From the NCBI GenBank assembly GCA_964550465.1, contig CAZJZH010000035.1:1-13137 (forward strand): a DNA stretch of 13,137 nt, written 5' to 3'. The stretch's first letter is position 1, and each line of letters opens with the position of its first letter. Source of the stretch: CAZJZH01 sp964550465. GTDB lineage: Bacteria > Patescibacteriota > Patescibacteriia > JACRDY01. Below, piece by piece: positions 6,341-12,140 of the stretch. The notes beneath the pieces were generated by a model. The model did not search any database. It worked only from the letters and a program-made list of their open reading frames with translations, and had not been told where the DNA came from. Position numbers and translations under genes: made by a program.

Positions 6341-7069
6341 ATGAGCATTCGCATCCCCACCAAAAACGTTTTGTTCGAGTCTACTGATACAGACAAAGAG
6401 CAAGCGATAGAAAAAATTATCAACTCGTCTTCACCGCGCAAGACTTTCTTCTTTATGTTGGCAGCAGCGGTGATTATCGCTACTGCTGGTTTAGCGCTCG
6501 ACAACGTGGCGGTGGTGATTGGTGCAGTGTTGGTGGCGCCGATGTTGTCACCATTGTTGTCACTGTCTTTGGGGATTGTCATGTCTGACTTTAAAGTGAT
6601 TGCTCGTTCAGCCAAGGTGATTGTTCAGGCTATCGCCTTAACACTGTTGATCGCCTTTGTGATTAGTTGGTTAATCGAGTTCTCGCCACTAGCCAATCGG
6701 ATGATCGCTCAGTTACAACCCAGCTTAGCCTACTTCTATATTGCTCTGGCGGCCGGCTTTGCGGCCTCGCTGGCGGTGGTACGCCCAGACCTGTCTGAGT
6801 ACGTACCGGGGACCATTATTGCCGTGGCGCTGGTGCCACCATTGAGTGGTATTGCTATTGGCTTGCGCGCCTGGCAGCTACCAATCGCCGTTGATGCCTT
6901 AGAGTTATTCATTTTGAACTTAGTCGGCATCGTCTTGGCATCGGTAGTGGTCTTTTCACTGATCGGCTTTTATGAACAGCGTCAAGATGTCAACCGGGCC
7001 ATTAGTCGTGAAGAAAAAGTACTCGAGGAGGAAAAGGAAGGTAAAAAATCAAAGTCAAAGAAGAAGTAA
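6341..7069 (+). CDS. DUF389-family integral membrane protein
   Basis: A 242-residue protein with about six membrane segments (roughly 36-51, 55-80, 90-112, 128-147, 155-175, 184-210). The DUF389 pattern is clear: NVAVVIGAVLVAPMLSPLL (55-73) and a second-half GTIIAVALVPPLSGIAIGL (157-175). The family has no settled function. The long N-terminal cytosolic domain of some members is absent; only about 35 residues precede the first helix. The C-terminus is a charged cytosolic tail ending in a Lys/Ser run (EEKEGKKSKSKKK). The start lacks a Shine-Dalgarno site, and TGCTACCAT just overlaps the ATG. It sits between dnaG and rpoD, with a terminator separating it from dnaG. Confidence 0.85.
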   Translation: MSIRIPTKNVLFESTDTDKEQAIEKIINSSSPRKTFFFMLAAAVIIATAGLALDNVAVVIGAVLVAPMLSPLLSLSLGIVMSDFKVIARSAKVIVQAIALTLLIAFVISWLIEFSPLANRMIAQLQPSLAYFYIALAAGFAASLAVVRPDLSEYVPGTIIAVALVPPLSGIAIGLRAWQLPIAVDALELFILNLVGIVLASVVVFSLIGFYEQRQDVNRAISREEKVLEEEKEGKKSKSKKK

Positions 7070-7105
7070 TATTTGTAACTCACCTAGTGTTTGTTTTTGT
7101 ATACT

Positions 7106-8323
7106 ATGCCCACCAAGAAGAAAACGACAACGAAAAAAGCAACAACCAAGAAAAAGGTAGCTGCGAAAAAGTCGACAACCAAGAAAAAAGCACCGGCGCG
7201 ACGCAAGACGACTGCAGCCGAAGCAGTCCGGCCAACGCCGGAGCAGATTGCCGCGCTACAGCAAAAGGGTCGAGCTCGCGGATTTGTGACAGAAACAGAG
7301 GTACTGCATACCTTCCCCAATATTGAGCACTATATTGAAGACTACGAAGCCTTTTGGGATCGCATTAGTCAGGCCGGTGTCCAGGTAGTTGATGTCAAAT
7401 CCGGACTGCTCAGTCAAGGCGGCACCGAAGAACGGGCCACATTACTGCAGCAGGTCAGTGGGGCTGACCCCGCCGCGCCAAAGATTGACCTGTCAGAGAT
7501 TTCCGCGGACTCTATCCAGATGTATTTGCGAGAAATCGGTAAGGTGCCACTGCTGACGGCGGAAGAAGAGGTGGCGCTGGCTAAGCGTAAAGAGCGAGGT
7601 GATCGTGAAGGTGAGCAGCGTTTGATCGAGGCTAACTTGCGATTGGTCGTATCGATTGCCAAAAAGTTCGTTGGTAAGAGTTTGTCGTTGGCGGACTTGA
7701 TTCAGGAAGGTAATATCGGTTTGTTCCGCGCGGTGGAGAAGTTTGAATACCGCAAAGGCTATAAGTTTTCTACCTATGCTACCTGGTGGATTCGCCAAGC
7801 CATTACCCGGGCCCTAGCTGACCAATCCCGAACCATTCGTATCCCGGTCCACATGGTGGAAACCATTAATAAGTTCCAACAGGTGGAGCGCCAGTTGATT
7901 CAAGACTTGGGTCGTGAGCCGCTGCCAGAAGAAATTGCCGCGGAAATGCATCAACCGGTTGATAAGGTCCGGCACATCATTAAGATTTCTCAAGATACTA
8001 TTTCCCTGGAAACATCGGTCGGTGATGATGATGAAGACAGCACGCTGGAAAACTTCATCGAAGATGTCAAGACGATTACGCCGGACCGCGTCGCTGCCCT
8101 GCAGTTGCTGCGTGACTATGTCAAAAATATTATCCGTGACCTGTCACCGCGTGAGCAGAAGATCCTGGAAATGCGCTTCGGCCTGCTTGATGGGGTGTCG
8201 CACACCTTAGAAGAAGTGGGGGAGGAGTTTGATGTCACTCGTGAACGTATTCGCCAGATTGAAGCTAAAGCACTGGAAAAAATCCGCCACAGCGAAGGGA
8301 TTGAAAAATTATTGGACTACTGA
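7106..8323 (+). CDS. rpoD: Primary RNA polymerase sigma factor RpoD
   Basis: A 405-residue housekeeping sigma-70. Residues 3-35 form a Lys/Thr/Ala-rich tail with repeated TTKKK units, like histone H1 tails. A region 1.1-like part follows (43-101). Region 1.2 is DSIQMYLREIGKVPLLTAEEE (135-155). Region 2 covers RLIEANLRLVVSIAKKFVG and the promoter-melting FSTYATWWIRQAITRALADQ (221-240). Region 3 is about 245-322, and region 4 has the helix-turn-helix HTLEEVGEEFDVTRERIRQIE (366-386) that reads the -35 box. ATG at 7106 is chosen; a TTG 15 nt upstream is also open but adds only MFLYT. No Shine-Dalgarno site. TATACT abuts the ATG and so cannot be its promoter -10. A strong terminator follows. Confidence 0.97.
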   Translation: MPTKKKTTTKKATTKKKVAAKKSTTKKKAPARRKTTAAEAVRPTPEQIAALQQKGRARGFVTETEVLHTFPNIEHYIEDYEAFWDRISQAGVQVVDVKSGLLSQGGTEERATLLQQVSGADPAAPKIDLSEISADSIQMYLREIGKVPLLTAEEEVALAKRKERGDREGEQRLIEANLRLVVSIAKKFVGKSLSLADLIQEGNIGLFRAVEKFEYRKGYKFSTYATWWIRQAITRALADQSRTIRIPVHMVETINKFQQVERQLIQDLGREPLPEEIAAEMHQPVDKVRHIIKISQDTISLETSVGDDDEDSTLENFIEDVKTITPDRVAALQLLRDYVKNIIRDLSPREQKILEMRFGLLDGVSHTLEEVGEEFDVTRERIRQIEAKALEKIRHSEGIEKLLDY

Positions 8324-8329
8324 TATACT

Positions 8330-8359
8330 CGCCCGTACGTATTCGTACGGGCGTTTTTT
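8330..8359 (+). terminator. Strong terminator after rpoD
   Basis: CGCCCGTACG (8330-8339) and CGTACGGGCG (8344-8353) form a perfect 10-bp stem with loop TATT, followed by six T residues. It begins 6 nt after the rpoD stop. Confidence 0.95.
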
Positions 8360-8388
8360 ATCAAGAACCCATTGTTCCGGGGTAAGCT

Positions 8389-8423
8389 TCCGCCTTCGTC
8401 CCGCAAAGCGGAACTACGGCGGA
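8389..8423. repeat. GC-rich palindromic repeat inside the tRNA copy
   Basis: TCCGCC (8389-8394) pairs with GGCGGA (8418-8423); an inner stem CCGC/GCGG (8401-8404 with 8408-8411) has an AAA loop. The same TCCGCC...GGCGGA ends appear at 4377-4391. It resembles the short palindromic intergenic repeats I associate with candidate-phyla genomes. Confidence 0.65.
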
Positions 8424-8439
8424 CAGGCAGTTGGTAGAG

Positions 8440-8454
8440 TCCGTCTGCGGCGGA
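8440..8454. repeat. Short second palindrome in the tRNA copy
   Basis: TCCGTC (8440-8445) pairs with GGCGGA (8449-8454), one G-T wobble, loop TGC. It sits where the anticodon stem-loop should begin. Confidence 0.55.
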
Positions 8455-8485
8455 TTAACCACTTTGTCGTCCGTCATTGAAAACG

Positions 8486-8494
8486 TGCTATTGT
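8486..8494 (+). promoter_or_regulatory. Extended -10 for tRNA-Asn
   Basis: TGC followed by TATTGT (8489-8494) is an extended -10. TTGTCG (8464-8469), in the end of the decayed tRNA copy, could act as a -35 at 19 nt. Transcription would start near 8501, about 7 nt before the mature tRNA. Confidence 0.4.
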
Positions 8495-8507
8495 GAAAAC
8501 CCATTGT

Positions 8508-8580
8508 TCCGGGGTAGCTCAGTTGGTAGAGCAGGTGGCTGTTAACCACTTTGTCGCAGGTTCGAGTCCTGTCCCCGGAG
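8508..8580 (+). tRNA. tRNA-Asn (anticodon GTT)
   Basis: A complete cloverleaf of 73 nt. Acceptor TCCGGGG (8508-8514) pairs with CCCCGGA (8573-8579). The D arm is GCTCAGTTGGTAGAGC. The anticodon stem GGTGG/CCACT holds the loop CTGTTAA with anticodon GTT at 8541-8543. The T arm is GCAGG, TTCGAGT, CCTGT. The discriminator is G8580 and CCA is not encoded. The leader (8496-8506) and trailer (8581-8591) are perfect inverted repeats that extend the acceptor stem. Confidence 0.96.
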
Positions 8581-8600
8581 CAATGGGTTTTTCTTTTTTT
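8581..8600 (+). terminator. Trailer T-tract of tRNA-Asn
   Basis: CAATGGGTTTT is complementary to the leader AAAACCCATTG, and is followed by a T-rich run (8588-8600). Leader-trailer pairing, or the tRNA fold itself, could act as the terminator stem. Confidence 0.6.
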
Positions 8601-8601
8601 A

Positions 8602-8630
8602 TTGACAACTAGCGCCTCAATTGCTAAAAA
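8602..8630 (+). promoter_or_regulatory. Strong promoter for the receiver-like gene
   Basis: Perfect -35 TTGACA (8602-8607), 17-nt spacer, then TAAAAA (8625-8630) preceded by TGC as an extended -10. The leader would be about 33 nt and includes a strong Shine-Dalgarno site. Confidence 0.7.
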
Positions 8631-8670
8631 TCTTGGTAGACAGGTCGTTCTTTCACATAGGGAGGTGATT

Positions 8671-9279
8671 GTGCAAATATTGGTTGTGACTGGAGATGTG
8701 CGAGATCAACAAGCAGCCAGAGCTCAATTAGCAGCGCATCACGTTACGGTGGTTGACAGCTATGAAGCGGCTATCCAGCGGCTACAGACAGCGCCACAGT
8801 CATATGACGTGATCATGACAGAATTATTCGCGCCTGCTACTGATACTGGCCTTAATGATGATCGTCATGGGCTAGTTGATCGAGACATGACCTTTGGTGT
8901 TTTTGTAGCCATAGCAGCTTCGCTCTACGGTGTGCGTGGTGCAGTGGTGTTCACCGACATTGATCATCATCAACATCCATGTTCGCGGATTGTTGATGCG
9001 CTGAACCCAGCAGATGAAAAGTGCCCATCAATTTTTCAGATCAATCAGTGTGCTACCATCATCACCAATGGTCGCATCTGGGTTAACAATTTTCATCGGA
9101 ACGACTTAGCTACGCCGTTAAACGGTTCAGCCAAAAAGCTGGTGGAGCGCGATATTGTGCATATCAAAAATTGGGCTCGCGTACTGAAGTACTTGCTAGA
9201 CGCAGTCCCCACCTTGGCGGACTTGGTGACTACACAGGTCGCCGATGATACGCTTACTTCCAACCCCTCATATTCATGA
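8671..9279 (+). CDS. Degenerate receiver-domain protein with HHxHP motif
   Basis: A 202-residue protein starting at GTG, chosen because GGAGGTGATT (8661-8670) is a near-perfect Shine-Dalgarno site 5 nt upstream; an upstream ATG in frame lies inside the tRNA and is rejected. The first 60 residues follow the CheY-like receiver pattern: strand MQILVVTGD, a helix, then YDVIMTELFAP (45-55). The acidic pair of true receivers is replaced by T7-G8, and the phospho-acceptor Asp by E51. The second half carries VVFTDIDHHQHP (92-103), a His-rich motif that could bind metal, and a C-terminal helix KNWARVLKYLLD. From memory this layout matches an uncharacterised family frequent in candidate phyla. Cytosolic; its role is unknown. 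Confidence 0.8.
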   Translation: MQILVVTGDVRDQQAARAQLAAHHVTVVDSYEAAIQRLQTAPQSYDVIMTELFAPATDTGLNDDRHGLVDRDMTFGVFVAIAASLYGVRGAVVFTDIDHHQHPCSRIVDALNPADEKCPSIFQINQCATIITNGRIWVNNFHRNDLATPLNGSAKKLVERDIVHIKNWARVLKYLLDAVPTLADLVTTQVADDTLTSNPSYS

Positions 9280-9295
9280 GGGGTTTTTCTTTTTT
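9264..9295 (+). terminator. Terminator overlapping the receiver-like gene
   Basis: CCCCTCAT (9264-9271) and ATGAGGGG (9276-9283) form a perfect 8-bp stem with loop ATTC, followed by TTTTTC and six T residues. The TGA stop (9277-9279) lies in the right arm. Confidence 0.92.
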
Positions 9296-9319
9296 GTGAT
9301 ACTCGCGCTATACTGCATA

Positions 9320-9334
9320 TATAATTCGTATATT
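9320..9334 (+). promoter_or_regulatory. -10 elements before the Gmad2 gene
   Basis: Two -10-like hexamers, TATAAT (9320-9325) and TATATT (9329-9334). The second ends 7 nt before the ATG at 9342, the leaderless spacing. TTGTGA (9294-9299) is a weak -35 for the first at 20 nt. Confidence 0.4.
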
Positions 9335-9341
9335 GAGTAGT

Positions 9342-9912
9342 ATGAAACAAGTTATTATTGGCATCATTATTGGGCTCGGTATTGCAGTTATTGCCATTGG
9401 CCTGTGGATGACTCAGTCATCAATTCATAGCCCCCAACCTCAACCNNNNNNNNNNGACATTTTCCATCAACTCGTCGGGCAGATGGGTCTTGGCAGTCAC
9501 CGGCGTGGCGATGGAGAGCTATCCGCGGCAGTGTCGTTATGGTGATCAGACATTTGTCGAAGAGATTGGTAATACTATTGAGCTGATTGATACTATTCAA
9601 CTGGACTCACCGCGACCCAATGAGGTAGTGACCTCACCGCTCACCCTGACCGGTCAGGCGCGCGGCTATTGGTTTTTTGAAGCTACTTTTCCCGTATCAT
9701 TGGTTAATTGGGATGGCCTGATTATTGCTGAAGGCTATGCTACAGCGGACGGGGAGTGGATGACAGAGGACTTTGTGCCGTTCACTGCTGAGCTAACATT
9801 TACCAAGCCAGAGCTATACCCGGAGCGTGGCGCAGTAATCCTACAAAAAGCTAATCCATCTGGATTGCCGGAAAACGACGCTGCTTTGGAGATTCCAGTA
9901 CGCTTTGAATAG
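9342..9912 (+). CDS. Membrane-anchored Gmad2-domain protein, interrupted by gap
   Basis: Most likely one gene broken by an assembly gap. The 5' part (9342-9445) encodes a start with one hydrophobic segment (VIIGIIIGLGIAVIAIGLW), read as a signal anchor. After ten Ns the coding frame changes: the frame starting at 9457 is open through to the TAG at 9910-9912 and reads WVLAVTGVAMESYPRQCRYG, then IQLDSPRPNEVVTSPLTLTG and an Ig-like Gmad2 domain ending in LEIPVRFE. Gmad2 domains occur on secreted or anchored surface proteins. The frame change means the N count is not the true gap length. The missing piece may include more residues. The 5' and 3' parts could in principle be two genes, but size and architecture argue for one. 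Confidence 0.75.
9446..9455. other. Assembly gap (10 Ns)
   Basis: Ten N characters, a fixed-size scaffold gap. The frames on both sides disagree, so the real length is not 10 nt or the flanks contain errors. Confidence 0.99.
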
Positions 9913-9917
9913 TTGGT

Positions 9918-10526
9918 ATGGAGGCGGCCGCCAAACAACAACTGATCGACACGTACAATCAGCACGCCCCTGCCTTTCAGCAGAAGTTTGCTGATATCGG
10001 TCCGCGGGTGGAGGATATTGAGCGGGGATTGAGTTTTGTACATACAGATGAGCCGCACGTGCTAGAGATTGGCTGCGCCTGTGGCCGGGAGGCAGCCGAG
10101 ATTCTCAAATATACGCCACACTACACCGGCATTGATATTGTTGAACGCTTTATCGCTTTGGCTCGTCAAAACGTACCACAAGCAGAGTGTATCGTAGCTG
10201 ACATCGAAACATACCAGCTGCCGCCAAACATCGACTTGATCTTTGCCTTTGCCTCGCTGATTCATGTTGATCGCCATAGTCTACGAGATATTTTACAGCG
10301 CGCCGCAGTGGCGTTAGCTGCCGAAGGGGTAGTCTATCTATCAATGAAGTATGGGTCGTACCAGCAGGTCACTACTACTGACGAGCTAGGCACACGGACG
10401 CACTATACCTATACAGAGTATGATATCGCTGCGGCGGCAGCGGGGGCGTATGACATCATTTGGCAGGAACGGCAGATGCTGCGTGACCAAGAATGGCTGA
10501 CAGTTGCTCTTCGAAAAAAGTCGTAA
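9918..10526 (+). CDS. Class I SAM-dependent methyltransferase
   Basis: A 202-residue cytosolic protein with a Rossmann methyltransferase fold. Motif I is VLEIGCACG (48-56). The acidic end of strand 2 is GIDIVE (D73). Motif III is VADIETYQLP (D95), and motif IV is IDLIFAFASLIHVD (105-118), then a helix and VVYLSMKYG. The pattern is of small-molecule methyltransferases (methyltransf_11/25/31 type). The substrate is unknown. The N-terminal helix (about 5-40: YNQHAPAFQQKF) is typical of the cap over the active site. It starts 5 nt after the Gmad2 gene stop with no clear Shine-Dalgarno site, suggesting translational coupling in one operon. Confidence 0.88.
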   Translation: MEAAAKQQLIDTYNQHAPAFQQKFADIGPRVEDIERGLSFVHTDEPHVLEIGCACGREAAEILKYTPHYTGIDIVERFIALARQNVPQAECIVADIETYQLPPNIDLIFAFASLIHVDRHSLRDILQRAAVALAAEGVVYLSMKYGSYQQVTTTDELGTRTHYTYTEYDIAAAAAGAYDIIWQERQMLRDQEWLTVALRKKS

Positions 10527-10529
10527 TCA

Positions 10530-10538
10530 TGGTATAGT
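10530..10538 (+). promoter_or_regulatory. Extended -10 promoter for the membrane-protein run
   Basis: TGG followed by TATAGT (10533-10538) is an extended -10; TTCGAA (10510-10515) is a poor -35 at 17 nt and lies within the methyltransferase end. The leader would be about 20 nt. Confidence 0.5.
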
Positions 10539-10566
10539 TTAATTACTAATTACTCATTTTAATACT

Positions 10567-10953
10567 ATGTCAGACATGACGTTACTGTTGGTGCAAATCC
10601 TCGGGCCAGTCTTTGGTTTGCTCGGCTTAGGGTTTCTCATCAACTCCAAGTTTTACTTCAAGGTCTATCGCGACCTAGAGAAGGAAACCTTCGCCGTTAT
10701 GGCAGTGACCATGGCCATGATTGCCCTAGGCATTGTCTTTGTTACCAACCACTGGCTGTGGGGTTCACTGCCAGAAGTATTGGTCAGCATCATCGGTTTA
10801 GGTTTCTTGATTAAAGGAGCTTTCTTAGCGCTGTTGCCAAAGACCCTGGAAGAGATCCTGGATAAACTACTATCACCAACCATCTTCACGGTCGGCGGCT
10901 TTATCTGGCTGATCGGGGGTATTTACTTCACTTGGGTTGGTTTTATTGGTTAA
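10567..10953 (+). CDS. Small four-helix membrane protein, hypothetical
   Basis: A 128-residue protein with four probable membrane segments (about 5-25, 42-59, 69-90 and 104-127). A short charged loop YFKVYRDLEKE follows the first, and LPKTLEEILDKLLSP lies between the third and fourth. No conserved catalytic motif is seen and no family is recognised. The start at 10567 has no Shine-Dalgarno site; an in-frame ATG 9 nt later (MTLLL) is an alternative. It is 18 nt ahead of the antiporter gene, so it may be a partner or merely share the transcript. Confidence 0.8.
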   Translation: MSDMTLLLVQILGPVFGLLGLGFLINSKFYFKVYRDLEKETFAVMAVTMAMIALGIVFVTNHWLWGSLPEVLVSIIGLGFLIKGAFLALLPKTLEEILDKLLSPTIFTVGGFIWLIGGIYFTWVGFIG

Positions 10954-10971
10954 TTATCACTGTAGGAGGGC

Positions 10972-12126
10972 ATGCCGGAACTACTGACTTTTTTTATCAT
11001 CCTGGCGGCCGGGCTGTTCTTTTCAGAACTGTTTAACCGGCTACATTTGCCGTGGGTGGTGGCCTTGCTGGTGGCCGGTATTGTCATCGGCCCGTTTGGA
11101 GTCGACCTCTTTACACCAGATCGTACTATGGAGTTTTTGGCTCAGGTCGGTCTGGTGTTTTTGATGTTTATGGCCGGGCTGGAAGTGCGCCTGTCTTCAT
11201 TGAAAAAACTAGGCCGCGGTGTTTTTCGAATATCACTGCTCAATGGCCTGGTGCCGTTTACTATTGGGGTAATGATCACGCGTTGGTTTGACTATGACTG
11301 GCCAGCTGCCCTGCTGGTGGGCGCGGTCTTCATGGCCTCATCAATCGCTGTGGTTATCCCTAGTTTTGAAGTTAACGGCATGCTGAAAACGCGGTTGGGT
11401 AAATCGATTGTATCAGCCACTATGTTTGAAGATATTGTCGGCCTCGTTATTTTGTCTGTCCTGCTGCAGGCTACGCAGCCTATCACTACCATTCCCTTGC
11501 CAGTATTCTATCTGCTACTCCTAGCAGCCTTGATTGCCCTGCGGTGGATCCTGCCACGGCTGCGAGAGTACTTTCACGATGTCACCCGCCGTCAAGAAAT
11601 TTTTCAGCGGGAGCTGCGTTTTACCATCACCATGTTGATCGGCATCGTCGTGTTGTTTGAACTGCTGGGGCTGCATCCACTGGTGGCAGGCTTCTTTGCT
11701 GGGTTAGTCTTATCTGAATCACTAGAAACTGCTGAATTGAAGCAAAAATTGCACGCCCTCAGTTACGGTATTTTTATCCCCATTTTCTTTATCGTCGTTG
11801 GTGCGCAGACCGATATTTGGGCGCTGTTTAATATTCAACAAGTTGGTCTGTTAGCAGTCTTGATTGTCAGTGGGTATATCGTCAGTAAGCTGGTGACTGG
11901 TTTTTTGGGTGCTTGGTGGGCAGGCTTTAGCTGGCAAGACAGTGCCTTAGCTGGTGCCAGCACCATGCCGCAATTATCAACCGCCCTGGCGGTAGCTTTT
12001 ACGGCCACGTCTTTAGGTATTATTGATCAGTCACTGGCGGTGACCTTAGTGCTGTTGACGCTGGTGACTACGTTGATTGGACCAATGATTGTGACGGCCT
12101 TTGCTAGTCGCATGCGCGTTAAATAA
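10972..12126 (+). CDS. CPA2-type cation/proton antiporter (Na+/H+ exchanger fold)
   Basis: A 384-residue integral membrane protein with about 12-13 hydrophobic helices, consistent with the transport domain alone; the cytosolic RCK/TrkA-N domain of full Kef proteins is absent. Family features are LPWVVALLVAGIVIGP (26-41), AQVGLVFLMFMAGLE (57-71), the unwound-helix SSIAVVIP (123-130), the ion-site helix MFEDIVGLVIL with E153-D154, and TM10 K306. E-D replaces the more usual D-D, Q-D or N-D pair. It probably exchanges Na+ or K+ for protons. AGGAGG (10964-10969) lies only 2 nt before the ATG, unusually close. The next gene starts 14 nt after the stop, probably in the same operon. Confidence 0.92.
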   Translation: MPELLTFFIILAAGLFFSELFNRLHLPWVVALLVAGIVIGPFGVDLFTPDRTMEFLAQVGLVFLMFMAGLEVRLSSLKKLGRGVFRISLLNGLVPFTIGVMITRWFDYDWPAALLVGAVFMASSIAVVIPSFEVNGMLKTRLGKSIVSATMFEDIVGLVILSVLLQATQPITTIPLPVFYLLLLAALIALRWILPRLREYFHDVTRRQEIFQRELRFTITMLIGIVVLFELLGLHPLVAGFFAGLVLSESLETAELKQKLHALSYGIFIPIFFIVVGAQTDIWALFNIQQVGLLAVLIVSGYIVSKLVTGFLGAWWAGFSWQDSALAGASTMPQLSTALAVAFTATSLGIIDQSLAVTLVLLTLVTTLIGPMIVTAFASRMRVK

Positions 12127-12140
12127 TTAACTGCTGTCGT

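Larger units (their letters stand above)
8366..8469 (+). pseudogene. Decayed tRNA-Asn copy split by palindromes
   Basis: Three blocks match the intact tRNA-Asn 132 nt downstream in the same order: 19 nt AACCCATTGTTCCGGGGTA (8366-8384 = 8498-8516), 12 nt CAGTTGGTAGAG (8428-8439 = 8520-8531), and 15 nt TTAACCACTTTGTCG (8455-8469 = 8542-8556). Between the first two, 3 nt become 43 nt containing a palindrome. Between the last two, the 5' anticodon-stem segment is replaced by a second palindrome. The T arm and the 3' acceptor strand are missing. It cannot be a working tRNA. Confidence 0.75.

Noticed and set aside
7100..7105. TATACT as the -10 of the rpoD promoter
   Set aside because: It abuts the ATG, so transcription would start inside the gene, and no in-frame start follows soon. 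It is probably chance or serves another purpose.
8321..8323. TGA recoded as glycine, as in some candidate phyla
   Set aside because: TGA ends rpoD at its normal C-terminus, just before a perfect terminator, and also ends two other genes at sensible points.
8551..8670. ATG-started extension of the receiver-like gene beginning at 8551
   Set aside because: It starts inside tRNA-Asn and crosses its T-tract and a strong promoter; the GTG at 8671 has a near-perfect Shine-Dalgarno site.
9333..9545. A 70-residue reading frame running through the Ns
   Set aside because: It depends on the arbitrary gap length; the real downstream protein (Gmad2) is in another frame.
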